Source of the DNA: Pedobacter sp. MC2016-24
GTDB lineage: Bacteria; Bacteroidota; Bacteroidia; Sphingobacteriales; Sphingobacteriaceae
Assembly (NCBI RefSeq): GCF_015223055.1
Contig: NZ_JADFBX010000003.1
Coordinates: 124,001-188,000 of the forward strand
Length of the DNA: 64,000 nucleotides
Direction: 5' to 3'
The translations under genes were made by a program, and so were the position numbers. The notes beneath the pieces were generated by a model that had not been told where the DNA came from, did no database searches, and saw nothing but the letters and a program-made list of their open reading frames with translations. Positions 17,299 to 27,495 of this stretch are shown piece after piece (the stretch's first letter is position 1; each line of letters begins with the position of its first letter).

Positions 17299-20067
17299 TT
17301 ATAATGCTTTATTCCTTTTAAATTCAGTTGGCGTAACCCCATACTTACTTTTAAACACGGTCGAGAAGTAGTTTGGTGTAGAAAATCCAACCATATAGGT
17401 GATTTCTGCGATGGAGTAACTTTCATTAATCAGTAAGTAACTGGCTTTTTTAAGTCTTCGGTTCAGGATATAATCGGTAATGCTACAATCCAGCAAAGCT
17501 TTAACTTTACGATACAGTTGTACCCTGGATATACCTATGGTTTTGGCAATGTCGTCCACATTGAAATTTTCATTGCCCAGGTTTTCCTCTACAATCCCGG
17601 CAAAATCATTCAGGAATTTTTTGTCCAGACTTCTTGATACCTGGGGCTTTCCTGATGAACTGATGTCGCTTGTATAGTGTGCTTTCAGCAATTCCCTGGT
17701 TTTAAGCAGGTTTTTTGCACTGGCCATGAGGTAATCGTAATTGAAGGGTTTCACTATATAGGTGTCTGCCATACTTTCCAGACCAAAGATTTGTTGTTCC
17801 AGGCTGCCCTGTGCGGTGAGTAAAATAATCGGAATGTGCGAAGTGCGTAAATCTGATTTCAGCTGTGTGGTCAGTTCCCTGCCCGACATGCCCGGCAACA
17901 CAATGTCTGAGATGATCAGATCGGGTACTTCCCGGTACGCTGCGGCTATTCCCTGCTCGGCATCAGCAGCCGTAAAAACTTCATATTGGGCGCTTAATTT
18001 CTGGCTTAAATAATTCAACAGATCCGGATTGTCCTCAATAAGAAGTATCGATTGCTCTTTTAAAGGATGCGCTACGTCCCGCTCTTGCTCAGCAGGCTCA
18101 TCCAGATCCGTCGTGTAAATCCGGGCATGCTCATACAGTTCTGTTTTATCCAATTGTTCCTGTCGTTGCTCTGCCTCACTAAAGTGCGCATTTCCTGCAG
18201 GAAGGCTTACCACAAATCGCGTGCGCTTATTTTTGATGCTCTCTACCACAATATCGCCATGATGCAGGCGCATCAGTTCTTTGGATAAGGACAACCCAAG
18301 TCCGGAGCCCTTGGTTGATGAGCCTTCGGCCTGGTAAAAATGTTCAAATACATGAAGCAGGTCTTCCTCACTCATTCCAGCGCCATTGTCTTCTACTGAC
18401 ACATAAATGAATGCCGCTTCCTGCCAAACATCTACCGTAATGGTACCATGCTCCCTGCTAAACTTTAAAGCATTAGACAATAAATTGAAGATAACTTTGT
18501 CCAACATATTGGCATCAAACCAAGCCATCAGCTCTGTTTTTTTGGCAACCATCCGCAGGCCTATATTCCGTTTTTGTGCATTGTGCTGAAAGCTATCCGA
18601 AATTTCCCGTATAAATTCAACCAGGTTGTTCTCCGAGACTTTAATTTTCATTTGTGCATGTTCAATCTTCCGGTATTCGATCAGCTGGTTGATGAGCCGG
18701 AGTAAGCGGAATACGTTTTTATGGATAAGTTTCAAATTGCTGCCTGCAAGTGCTTTGATCTTTTCTTGCTTCAACAGATCTTCCAGCGGAGAGAGGATCA
18801 GCGTCAGTGGCGTCCGGAATTCGTGAGACATGTTCGTGAAAAAGTTGAGCTTGGCTTCTGTCGCCAATTTTGCTTTTTCCGACATCTCAATCAACTGGTT
18901 CCGCTGACTGAGTATTTCCTGGTTGTTGGCCTCCAGGTTTTTGTTAATCTTCCGGTTTTCCAACAAAGAATAAAAGGCCAGTCCGCCCAAAACAATGGCC
19001 AGTACCAGCGTAATTACAGTTACATTCAGCACCATTTGCTGATCTTTAAACAATACCTTTTGTTCATCCAGCAAGGTTTGCTGCCGTTCAATATCTTTTT
19101 GCTGACTGCGGATTTTATTCCACTGCAGCTTCATCAGTTCCACGTTGGAGGGATCAATCACAAGCGAGGCCAGTGTATTTTCTTTAGAGAATGGTTCCTT
19201 ATTCAGGATTTTAAAAGCCGTGCTGATGGCTTCTTTACCACCTGTTGGATATAAAACGCTGGCGTCAATAATTCCATCACTCACCATTTCCAATCCGGCC
19301 CCCTTGCCAGATAAGGCATCCACACCAATGATTTTTAGACCAGGATTGAGGTTCAGCTTTTTTACAATCTCCCGGGCACCAGATGCCATTACGTCGTTGT
19401 GTGCAAAAATAACCGATGCCGAACGCAATTCGGGCTGTATTTTCATCAGCTCTGCTGCCGCATTTGGTTTTAGCCAGTCGCCATAAACTTCTTTGCTGAT
19501 CCTTAACCCTTTAAAAGGCTTCAACCCATCAGCAAAGCCCCTTTGCCTTTCAATGGTAGGGGATGATCCCGGAAGGCCCATCACTTCAATCACATTTCCC
19601 TTTTCTTTCCATGCCGCGCCAAGGTATTCGGCGGCCATTTTACCAATCTGGTAATTGTTTGCCCCAACATACGCGGTATATAAACTGGATGCCGTTTTAC
19701 GGTCAATCACAATCACCGGAATTCCCTTTTTGTAAGCCTCTTCCACCACCTGGGTTAAAGGTTGGGCCTCATTGGGCGAAATGATCAGCAAATCAATGTT
19801 TTGATCCAGCATCTTTTTGACCTGCTCCACCTGTTTTTTGCTGTTGCCATCCGCGTCGGCGTAAATGAAGTTTGCATCCGGGTGCAGGGAAAGCTCCATG
19901 CGCATTTCTTCCAGCATCCCCTTACGCCACAAATCAGAACCTATACACTGCGAAAATCCAATCACAAACTCCTGATGTTTCTTTTTCTCCGTACAGCCAG
20001 TCCACAGCATGGTCAGGAGTACAAAAAATACCGGACAGCTAAATAAGAAAAGTCTGGACTTAATCAC
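17299..20067 (-). CDS. Hybrid two-component sensor-regulator with periplasmic sugar-binding domain (fructan locus)
   Basis: One-protein sensor, kinase and transcription factor, 922 residues, divergent from the fructan operon. The N-terminus has a lipobox-like LWTGC (C25). A type-I periplasmic binding-protein domain (about 33-315; FVIGFSQCIGSDLWRKGM) resembles sugar sensors of the LacI/ribose class. A coiled-coil and one membrane segment follow (about 345-368). Then come HisKA (H415 in MSHEFRTPL), HATPase (NLLSNALKFS, DNGAG, GLGLSL), a receiver (D721 in LIISDIVLPGM) and a C-terminal AraC HTH (about 820-922). This is the architecture of the Bacteroides thetaiotaomicron fructose sensor BT1754, which switches on the adjacent fructan genes in response to fructose. 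The same role here is inferred from architecture and context. Confidence 0.9.
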   Translation of the reverse strand: MIKSRLFLFSCPVFFVLLTMLWTGCTEKKKHQEFVIGFSQCIGSDLWRKGMLEEMRMELSLHPDANFIYADADGNSKKQVEQVKKMLDQNIDLLIISPNEAQPLTQVVEEAYKKGIPVIVIDRKTASSLYTAYVGANNYQIGKMAAEYLGAAWKEKGNVIEVMGLPGSSPTIERQRGFADGLKPFKGLRISKEVYGDWLKPNAAAELMKIQPELRSASVIFAHNDVMASGAREIVKKLNLNPGLKIIGVDALSGKGAGLEMVSDGIIDASVLYPTGGKEAISTAFKILNKEPFSKENTLASLVIDPSNVELMKLQWNKIRSQQKDIERQQTLLDEQKVLFKDQQMVLNVTVITLVLAIVLGGLAFYSLLENRKINKNLEANNQEILSQRNQLIEMSEKAKLATEAKLNFFTNMSHEFRTPLTLILSPLEDLLKQEKIKALAGSNLKLIHKNVFRLLRLINQLIEYRKIEHAQMKIKVSENNLVEFIREISDSFQHNAQKRNIGLRMVAKKTELMAWFDANMLDKVIFNLLSNALKFSREHGTITVDVWQEAAFIYVSVEDNGAGMSEEDLLHVFEHFYQAEGSSTKGSGLGLSLSKELMRLHHGDIVVESIKNKRTRFVVSLPAGNAHFSEAEQRQEQLDKTELYEHARIYTTDLDEPAEQERDVAHPLKEQSILLIEDNPDLLNYLSQKLSAQYEVFTAADAEQGIAAAYREVPDLIISDIVLPGMSGRELTTQLKSDLRTSHIPIILLTAQGSLEQQIFGLESMADTYIVKPFNYDYLMASAKNLLKTRELLKAHYTSDISSSGKPQVSRSLDKKFLNDFAGIVEENLGNENFNVDDIAKTIGISRVQLYRKVKALLDCSITDYILNRRLKKASYLLINESYSIAEITYMVGFSTPNYFSTVFKSKYGVTPTEFKRNKAL

Positions 20068-20386
20068 AAATATGGTCGTATTTATATTGGGTTAGGGCAG
20101 CCTGTATGATTGCATGAGAAGTAAATGTAAAAAAAATGTACGCTAAGACAAAATTGCGCAATAGGAGCTAGGGTAGCACAACAGATACACATGTATCAAA
20201 ACTGTAAGTATCGTGTTCATATAGTGAAGATTTGTACTTTTTGAAAGTTTTTGTTTTAGTTAATTGATTGTAATTCAGTGTTTTGTTTAATGTTTGAAAA
20301 TTGTACGAATTTGAAATGATATTGATCACCAGGGGCTGTCATTTCGGCTAATTTGCGTTTCGTTAACCATAATATAACATAAACGT
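20068..20386. promoter_or_regulatory. Divergent promoter region of the fructan locus
   Basis: 319 A/T-rich bases between the sensor and the operon, without an ORF. It contains the palindrome ATTGCGCAAT (20153-20162) and the inverted repeat GATACA-CA-TGTATC (20184-20197). Repeated TTTGAAA/TTGTAC words follow at about 20230-20315 and could be AraC-type sites for the hybrid sensor. A TAATTTG sequence at about 20349 resembles a -7 box one base short. Assignment of operator sites is tentative. Confidence 0.4.
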
Positions 20387-21721
20387 ATGAGCAAACATTC
20401 CGTCCTGGCCTGGTCCACGGTCGTAGCCCTTGGCGGCTTTTTATTCGGATTCGACACCGCAGTAATTTCCGGTGCAGAAAAATCAATTCAACAATACTGG
20501 CACCTATCCGTATTTGAACATGGACTTACCATATCTATTGCTTTAATCGGTACTGTAATCGGATCACTGATCGGGTCACAACCTTCCGATCGCTTCGGAC
20601 GTAAAAACACCCTTTACTTTGTGGCCCTGGCTTACTTGCTGTCTTCCTTAGGAACCGCACTTGCCGACAACTGGCATGTCTTTTTGGTATTTCGTTTATT
20701 GGGCGGTTTAGGGGTTGGCATTTCATCGGTTGTTGCACCAATTTACATTTCAGAAGTGTCACCTGCCAACAGACGTGGTCGCCTGGTTGGTTTGTTCCAG
20801 TTCAACGTGGTATTGGGTATCCTGATTTCCTACCTTTCCAATTACCTGATCAGTCAGGGCGGCGAAGCTTCCTGGCGTTGGATGCTGGGGGTACAGGCTT
20901 TTCCATCCCTGATATTTTTAATCCTGATCTATTTCATTCCTGAAAGTCCGCGCTGGCTAATTCTCAAAAAAGCTGCATATGATAAGGCATTGGAAATCCT
21001 CCGCATTATCAATCCTTTGAATTGTGAGGAGGAGTTAACAGCCATCAAAAATTCCGCTTTAAAAATGGATGAGCATAAAGGAAAAAATGAAAGTCTGTTT
21101 TCGGCACAATATAAAAAACCAGTGATGCTGGCCATGCTGTTTGCTTTTTTTAACCAGGTGTCCGGAATCAATGCCATCATTTACTATGCCCCGCGCATTT
21201 TCGAAATGGCAGGTTTAGGTGCACATTCCTCGCTTTTATCCACGGTGGGCATCGGATTGATCAATTTCATTTTTACTTTAATCGCCATCAATTTCATAGA
21301 TAAAATAGGGCGTCGTGTATTGATGCTGGTGGGTTCATTTGGTTTGATCGCCGCATTGTTCCTGGTGGCTTATACCTTTTACAGCCACAATTACAGTGGT
21401 TTTGCCGTGCCGGCTTATATGATGATGTTTATCGCCTTCTTTGCCTTTTCGCAAGGGGCCGTCATCTGGGTATTTATCTCCGAAATATTTCCCAATTCGG
21501 TGCGTGCCAAAGGTCAGACCCTGGGTAGCTCTACACACTGGGTAATGGCGGCCATCATTGCTTTTTGCTTTCCCTACCTGGCCGAAACCTTCGGGGGTGC
21601 CCTTACCTTTTCTTTTTTTGGAAGTATGATGGTCTTACAACTGATATTTGTATGGCGTTTTATGCCTGAAACCAAAGGCCAGTCCCTGGAGGAAATTGGA
21701 ACTCATTTAACCCTGCATTAA
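20387..21721 (+). CDS. MFS sugar porter, probable fructose importer
   Basis: Inner-membrane transporter of the sugar porter family (MFS), 444 residues, 12 predicted membrane segments. Family signatures are present: GFLFGFDTAVISGA in TM1, the DRFGRKNTL loop between TM2 and TM3, PESPRWL after TM6, FNQVSGINAIIYYAPRIF in TM7, and PETKGQSLEEI after TM12. It is the first gene of the fructan operon, 11 bases before fructokinase, so fructose is the expected substrate by context. In the B. thetaiotaomicron fructan locus the equivalent gene supplies fructose to the kinase. Confidence 0.88.
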   Translation: MSKHSVLAWSTVVALGGFLFGFDTAVISGAEKSIQQYWHLSVFEHGLTISIALIGTVIGSLIGSQPSDRFGRKNTLYFVALAYLLSSLGTALADNWHVFLVFRLLGGLGVGISSVVAPIYISEVSPANRRGRLVGLFQFNVVLGILISYLSNYLISQGGEASWRWMLGVQAFPSLIFLILIYFIPESPRWLILKKAAYDKALEILRIINPLNCEEELTAIKNSALKMDEHKGKNESLFSAQYKKPVMLAMLFAFFNQVSGINAIIYYAPRIFEMAGLGAHSSLLSTVGIGLINFIFTLIAINFIDKIGRRVLMLVGSFGLIAALFLVAYTFYSHNYSGFAVPAYMMMFIAFFAFSQGAVIWVFISEIFPNSVRAKGQTLGSSTHWVMAAIIAFCFPYLAETFGGALTFSFFGSMMVLQLIFVWRFMPETKGQSLEEIGTHLTLH

Positions 21722-21731
21722 AATTAAGAAT

Positions 21732-22652
21732 ATGAAGAGTCAATCGAATAAATCGGTCGTGTGTTTCGGCGAAGTACTTTGGGACTTGTTGCCAGCTGGT
21801 AAGAAACCCGGAGGTGCGCCGATGAATGTGGCTTATCACCTCCATAAACTGGGACTTAAAAGTCACATGATCAGTAGTGTGGGGCAGGATGAAGCCGGAT
21901 TGGAATTGCTTGATTTTTTGAAATCTATAGCACTACCTTTAACTTATATCCAGCAAGAACCTTTAAATCAAACCAGTACCGTTCAGGCCACTGTGGGCGA
22001 TAACCACGAAGTCAGCTATGAGATTCTTTTTCCAGTAGCCTGGGATTTCATTCGCTGGGAGCCGGCACATGAGCAATTGATCAGTCAGGCCGATGCTTTT
22101 ATTTTTGGAAGTCTGGGCTCCAGAAATGAAACGTCGAGACAGGCCTTGTTTAAAATGCTCGACTATGCAAAGTACCGTGTTTTTGACGTGAACATTCGGG
22201 AGCCACACTATACGCCTGATTTTGTGACCCAATTGCTGGGGAAATGTGACCTGGTTAAATTGAACCTTGCGGAGTTGGAAATGATTGCTGCCTGGTACAA
22301 TCCGGCCTGTGCCAATGAACTGGACAGGATTGAATTGCTTTTTGAGCGTTTTAATTTTCAGGAAGTCATCATTACCAAGGGAAGCAAAGGTGCTACGTAT
22401 TATACCGAAGCTATCCGCTATGATTATCCGGCCTACCTGGTTGATGTACAGGATACCGTAGGTAGTGGTGATTCTTTTTTAGCTGCTTTTCTGGCCATGA
22501 AGTTAAGTGATGAGCCTTTAGAAGAAATGCTGAACTACGCCGTAGCAATGGGGGCATTTATCACCTCTAAATCCGGTGCATGCCCGCCTTATAGTAAATT
22601 TGACCTCGAAAGGTTTATCTGGAAGAGAAGCTTGAGCAATACCCTTTTTTAA
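21732..22652 (+). CDS. Fructokinase, PfkB/ribokinase family
   Basis: Cytoplasmic sugar kinase, 306 residues, expected to convert fructose to fructose 6-phosphate. The N-terminal signature is CFGEVLWDLLPAGKKPGGAPMNVAYHLHKLG and the C-terminal PfkB signature is DTVGSGDSFLAAFLA with catalytic base D247. The lid strand and NxN/GD contact regions of the family are in place (DVNIREPHY). It lies between the porter and susC in the same operon. Specificity for fructose comes from context and overall similarity to Bacteroides fructokinases. Confidence 0.9.
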   Translation: MKSQSNKSVVCFGEVLWDLLPAGKKPGGAPMNVAYHLHKLGLKSHMISSVGQDEAGLELLDFLKSIALPLTYIQQEPLNQTSTVQATVGDNHEVSYEILFPVAWDFIRWEPAHEQLISQADAFIFGSLGSRNETSRQALFKMLDYAKYRVFDVNIREPHYTPDFVTQLLGKCDLVKLNLAELEMIAAWYNPACANELDRIELLFERFNFQEVIITKGSKGATYYTEAIRYDYPAYLVDVQDTVGSGDSFLAAFLAMKLSDEPLEEMLNYAVAMGAFITSKSGACPPYSKFDLERFIWKRSLSNTLF

Positions 22653-22689
22653 TAAAAACGAACCAATATAAACCAATAAACTTAAGCGT

Positions 22690-25600
22690 ATGAGCAAATA
22701 TGTTCTACTAATTCTCGCTATGTCCTGTTGTTTTCAGCTCAGCAGGGCGCAGCAAAAAAACACGGTCAGCGGTCAGGTGACCGATAGCAAGGGCGAAACC
22801 TTAATTGGTGTAAATGTACTCCTTAAAGGAACACGGATCGGGACGGCAACAGATGCAAACGGGAAATACAGTCTTGATGTACCTGGAAGTGAAGCCATTT
22901 TAGTGCTTTCCTATATGGGTTTTTTAACCCAAGAAGTCCCGGTTGCCAACCGCAAAACCATAAATGTGGTTTTGGAAGCCGATGCCAAAGCACTTAACGA
23001 AGTTGTCGTTACCGGTTATCAAAGTGAACGCAAAAAAGATTTGACTGGTTCTGTTGCGGTGGTTGATGTGGATGAAATGAAAAAACAAGCCGTAGCCAAT
23101 CCCATCAAGGCCTTACAGGGGCAGGTTGCCGGGATGTACATCACTGGTAATGGCGCACCAAGTGCCCCGGCCACAGTCCGCATCCGGGGCATCGGAACTT
23201 TAAATAACAACGATCCATTGTACATCATTGATGGTGTACCCACCAAAGCGGGAATGCATGAACTGAATTCGGCCGATATCGAATCCATCCAGGTGCTTAA
23301 AGATGCTTCTTCAGCCAGTATTTATGGCTCCAGGGCAGCAAATGGGGTAATCATCGTAACCACCAAACATGGTAAAGCCGGAGGCACGCAGGCCAGTCTG
23401 AATGCCTATACCTCCCTCTCAACCTATGTAAATAAACTCAAAATGCTGGATGCAGAAGGTTATGGACGTGTACTCTGGCAGGCCAGTGTAAACAGTGGTT
23501 TTGACCCAAACAGCAATGGAATACAGTATCAGTACGACTGGAAGGTTGATCCATCCACCAATTTACCCGTGTTAAATAAAGTCATGGTACCTGAATATTT
23601 AAATGCCTCGCAGACTTTGAAATCGGCCAATACAGACTGGTTTGATGAAATTTCCCAAATGGGAGTCATTCAAAACTACGATGCGCAATTGTCAAACGGT
23701 ACAGAAAATGGGAGTTACCTGTTGTCATTGGGTTATTTTGACAATAAAGGCATCGTCAAAACCACAGGCTTCAACCGGATTTCAGCCCGCATGAATTCCG
23801 ATTATAAATTGTGGAATGGCGCAGTCACAATCGGACAAAACCTGAGCCTGACCAAGACCAAAGAAGTGGCCGCAGATATCATCAATTCCGCGTTGCAGGC
23901 ATTGCCTATTATTCCGGTGCATACGGTAGATGGCAAAGGTTGGGGCGGCCCCGTAGCCGGGATGAACGACCGCCAGAACCCGGTAAGGGTATTGGAAGAC
24001 AATAAACAAAACGGTTACGACTACATGCGGTTATTTGGTAATTTCTTTGCAGATGTGAAGTTGATGCCAGGACTGGTATTTCGTTCCAACTTTGGTATCG
24101 ACTATGGAAATTACAGTTCCAGAAACTGGCAAAAGAAATACCAAAGCGGATACCTGGTCAATGATGTAAACAAAGTGATCAATAACCAGACCCACAATAC
24201 CAAAACCACCTGGACAAATACCTTAAACTATAAACTGGAGCGCGATAAACACCGCCTGGACGTGATTGCAGGAACAGAGTATTACCGCGAAAAAACAACT
24301 TCTTTCATGGCCTCCAGGGAAGGATTTGTGTTGGAAGATCCTGACTATATGTACCTGGATGCCGGGACTGGCATCAAAGACAACAGTGGAAGCGGGGCAG
24401 AAAGTGTGTTGTTCTCTTACCTCGCAAAAGCCAATTACTCCTTTATGGACCGGTATTTACTGAGTGCCACGATACGTTATGACGGCTCTTCCCGCTTTGG
24501 TAAAAACAACCGGTTCGGAACTTTTCCTGCATTTTCAGCAGGATGGCGTTTAAGTGAAGAATCTTTCATTAAAAACCATACCGCTGTTTTCGACGATCTG
24601 AAATTGCGTTTTGGCTGGGGTAAAACCGGCAACCAGGAAATCAACAACAACGCCATTTATAACATTTACCTGTCTAACTACAACATTACAGCCTACGACA
24701 TCAATGGCAATAAAAGTGGCGTATTGCCATCCGGATTTTACCTTTCACAGAATGCCAATCCAGACCTGAAATGGGAAGCCACTGAGATGACAGATCTGGG
24801 GCTTGATTTCTCCATGTTTAACCAAAAGATTTATGGTAGTGTTGGGTATTACCTCAAAAAAACCTCAGATATCTTATTGCTTCCACCTTATATCGGGGTA
24901 TTGGGAGAAGGTGGTAATACCTGGGTTAACGGCGCGTCTATGCAGAATAAAGGGTTTGAACTGAGCCTTGGGCACCGGAGCCAGATTGGCCGCGACCTAA
25001 AACTGGACCTAAGCGGTAATTTTGATGTGGTTAGAAACCAGGTCACCCACTTGCCTGCTGAAGTGATCAATGCCTATGGCGGAGATGGCAGGGGACAGAA
25101 TATCCTGGGCAGGGCTTATGGATCCCATTTTGGTTACATTACAGACGGACTTTTCAAAACTCAGGCCGACCTGGATGCACATGCGGAACAAACCGGTAAA
25201 GGCCTCGGCAGGATCCGTTACCGCGATTTGAATGGCGACGGCATCATTAATGATTATGACCGCACCTGGATTGGTGTGCCCTTACCCAAATTTACCTATG
25301 GGTTCAATGCCGCCATCAATTATAAAAACTTCGACCTTTCATTTTTGCTGCAGGGTATCGGATCTATTGATGTGAAGAATGATGCCAAGTACTTTACAGA
25401 TTTCTGGAGTGCAGTAGAATCTTCTTCAAACAAAGGTGCACGATTATTGAATGCCTGGACACCTGCCAACTTCAATTCAAATATTCCCGCTGCGGCCTTA
25501 ACGGATGATAATTTTGAAGCCCGTTTCTCTACCTATTTTATTGAAAACGGCGCTTACCTGAAATTAAGAAATGCCCAGATCGGGTATACGTTCAATACCA

Positions 25601-25767
25601 GGCTGATCAGTAAAGTGAAGCTGAAATCGCTGCGGCTGTATGTTGGCGGGGATAACCTGGCGATCTTGTTGAAATCAAAATCCTTTACCGGCCTTGATCC
25701 GGAGAATCCGGGTTTTGGTTATCCGAATCCTATGGTCATTACCGGTGGTATTAACATTAAATTTTAA
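22690..25767 (+). CDS. SusC-type TonB-dependent transporter (fructan locus)
   Basis: Outer-membrane TonB-dependent importer of 1025 residues, typical SusC length. The signal peptide ends near RAQQK (about 21). A carboxypeptidase-regulatory-like domain (about 25-100) is followed by the TonB box region NEVVVTGYQSERKKDLTGSV, plug (GQVAGMYITGNGAPS, RIRGIGTLNNNDPLYIIDGVP, DASSASIYGSRAANGVIIVTTK) and barrel ending GGINIKF. It has no STN domain, which fits control by the hybrid sensor rather than by a sigma/anti-sigma pair. The expected ligand is fructo-oligosaccharide. Confidence 0.95.
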   Translation: MSKYVLLILAMSCCFQLSRAQQKNTVSGQVTDSKGETLIGVNVLLKGTRIGTATDANGKYSLDVPGSEAILVLSYMGFLTQEVPVANRKTINVVLEADAKALNEVVVTGYQSERKKDLTGSVAVVDVDEMKKQAVANPIKALQGQVAGMYITGNGAPSAPATVRIRGIGTLNNNDPLYIIDGVPTKAGMHELNSADIESIQVLKDASSASIYGSRAANGVIIVTTKHGKAGGTQASLNAYTSLSTYVNKLKMLDAEGYGRVLWQASVNSGFDPNSNGIQYQYDWKVDPSTNLPVLNKVMVPEYLNASQTLKSANTDWFDEISQMGVIQNYDAQLSNGTENGSYLLSLGYFDNKGIVKTTGFNRISARMNSDYKLWNGAVTIGQNLSLTKTKEVAADIINSALQALPIIPVHTVDGKGWGGPVAGMNDRQNPVRVLEDNKQNGYDYMRLFGNFFADVKLMPGLVFRSNFGIDYGNYSSRNWQKKYQSGYLVNDVNKVINNQTHNTKTTWTNTLNYKLERDKHRLDVIAGTEYYREKTTSFMASREGFVLEDPDYMYLDAGTGIKDNSGSGAESVLFSYLAKANYSFMDRYLLSATIRYDGSSRFGKNNRFGTFPAFSAGWRLSEESFIKNHTAVFDDLKLRFGWGKTGNQEINNNAIYNIYLSNYNITAYDINGNKSGVLPSGFYLSQNANPDLKWEATEMTDLGLDFSMFNQKIYGSVGYYLKKTSDILLLPPYIGVLGEGGNTWVNGASMQNKGFELSLGHRSQIGRDLKLDLSGNFDVVRNQVTHLPAEVINAYGGDGRGQNILGRAYGSHFGYITDGLFKTQADLDAHAEQTGKGLGRIRYRDLNGDGIINDYDRTWIGVPLPKFTYGFNAAINYKNFDLSFLLQGIGSIDVKNDAKYFTDFWSAVESSSNKGARLLNAWTPANFNSNIPAAALTDDNFEARFSTYFIENGAYLKLRNAQIGYTFNTRLISKVKLKSLRLYVGGDNLAILLKSKSFTGLDPENPGFGYPNPMVITGGINIKF

Positions 25768-25771
25768 AATC

Positions 25772-27472
25772 ATGAAAAGATATCTATATATCATACTATT
25801 GGCCGTTTTGGCCTTGGGCTCCTGTAAAAAAGCATTGGATGTAGGACCTAAAGGTTCTTTAAATGAAGATCAGGTCGCTACACCGGAGCAGGCCGAAGGC
25901 TTTGTCATTGCCGCTTATTCCCAACTTGGAAATGATGAGATCAACCGTGCTTTCAGCATGTATCAATATGGGAATATACGTGCCGATGATGCCTATAAAG
26001 GTGGAGGTGGAATCAATGATGGAGATGTTTTTCATGCCATGGAAACCTTTGTCAACTCGCGTCCGGATCAATGGAATTATGATGTAATCTGGTTTAACAT
26101 CTATGTGGGGATCAGAAGGGCCAATGAAGGCCTTCGCGTCATCAGTAAATTTACATCAGATGAATACCCATTGGTTAAAGAACGCAGTGCAGAATTGCGG
26201 TTTTTACGCGGCTATTGGTACCTGATGCTCGAAAATCTGTTCAAAAATATCCCTTACATTGATGAGAAATTGCCATCGCAGGATTATAAAAATGTAAAAA
26301 ACAACGAGTTTACACGCGATCAGATTTTAGAGAAGATTGCTGCTGATTTCCAGTTTGCCGCAGAAAACCTACCCGTTAAACAAACACAGGTTGGCCGCGC
26401 CAATAAGTATGCTGCCTACGCTTTTCTGGCCAAAACCCGATTGTTTCAGGCTTATCAGCAAAATGAAACGCATGCAGTGACCAATATCGATCCTGCCAAA
26501 TTACAACAAGTGGTACAGGCCGCAGACATGGTTACTGCTTCCAGTTATAAACTCCAGCCTGATTTTGCGAATAACTTTTTATCCGGCAGTTTTGAAAACG
26601 GTGTGGAAGCGATCATGTCGGTCCAGTTTTCTACAGATGATGGTGCTGGCCGGGGGCGGGTAAACTTCGGCGACATGCTGACGGTGCCACAAGGTATCGG
26701 CTGCTGTGATTTCCAGAAACCTTCTCAAACCCTGATGAATGCTTTCAAAACGGATGCGGCAGGTTTGCCTTTGCTGGATACTTACAACCAGCAGAATGTC
26801 GATTTCGCGGTAAACACAGTTGATCCAAGGGTAGACCATACCATTTCCAGACCAGGGGCGCCCTGGAAATATGATCCAAACCGTGTGGTGACTACCGCCT
26901 GGAGCCGGAACATTCCGGTTTATGGCACCTATAACTCCATGAAAGAGAACGTTTCTCCGGATTGCGACTGCTTCATTAACCTTGCACCATTTTTTGGAAA
27001 TACCAAGGCCAGAATTATGATCCGGTATGCCGATGTGCTGTTGTTTAAAGCAGAAGCACTGATTGAACTGGGCCGTCAGAATGAGGCCTTACCTTTGATC
27101 AACGAAATCCGGGATCGGGCCGCTAAAAGTACGGCCCGTTTGGTGATGGCCAATGGACAACCGACGTCCAGATATGCTGTCAAAGCTTATACACCTGGCG
27201 TAAACATCATCTGGAACCAGGAAAATGCACGTAAAGCTTTACGTTTTGAACGACGCCTGGAAATGGCATTGGAGGGCGAGCGCTTTTTCGACCTGATGCG
27301 CTGGGGCATTGCCGATCAGGAAATGAATGCATTTTTCAATGCAGAAAAATCAACCAGGAGCATTTATCAGAATGCCCGGTTTACCAGGGGAAGGGATGAG
27401 TATCTGCCCATTCCTCAAAATCAGATCTTCTGGAGCGAGAACCGCTATGTGCAAAATCCAGGCTATAATTAA
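25772..27472 (+). CDS. SusD-family lipoprotein (fructan locus)
   Basis: Surface fructan-capturing partner of the SusC, 566 residues from the ATG at 25772. The frame is open upstream to 25694 inside susC, but only the 25772 start gives a proper lipoprotein signal (LALGSCKKALD, Cys at about 18). SusD helices include FLRGYWYLMLENLFKNIPY, RIMIRYADVLLFKAEALIELG and the C-terminal LRFERRLEMALEGERFFDLMRWG, followed by YLPIPQNQI. It begins 4 bases after the susC stop. Confidence 0.95.
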   Translation: MKRYLYIILLAVLALGSCKKALDVGPKGSLNEDQVATPEQAEGFVIAAYSQLGNDEINRAFSMYQYGNIRADDAYKGGGGINDGDVFHAMETFVNSRPDQWNYDVIWFNIYVGIRRANEGLRVISKFTSDEYPLVKERSAELRFLRGYWYLMLENLFKNIPYIDEKLPSQDYKNVKNNEFTRDQILEKIAADFQFAAENLPVKQTQVGRANKYAAYAFLAKTRLFQAYQQNETHAVTNIDPAKLQQVVQAADMVTASSYKLQPDFANNFLSGSFENGVEAIMSVQFSTDDGAGRGRVNFGDMLTVPQGIGCCDFQKPSQTLMNAFKTDAAGLPLLDTYNQQNVDFAVNTVDPRVDHTISRPGAPWKYDPNRVVTTAWSRNIPVYGTYNSMKENVSPDCDCFINLAPFFGNTKARIMIRYADVLLFKAEALIELGRQNEALPLINEIRDRAAKSTARLVMANGQPTSRYAVKAYTPGVNIIWNQENARKALRFERRLEMALEGERFFDLMRWGIADQEMNAFFNAEKSTRSIYQNARFTRGRDEYLPIPQNQIFWSENRYVQNPGYN

Positions 27473-27495
27473 TCCCACAGCTAAATCAGAAAAAG

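Noticed and set aside
18721..19254. 177-codon plus-strand frame
   Set aside because: Lies fully antisense within the hybrid sensor gene, whose domains are all intact; a shadow frame.
25694..25771. Upstream extension of the fructan susD into susC
   Set aside because: It would bury the lipoprotein signal; the ATG at 25772 gives a standard lipobox.
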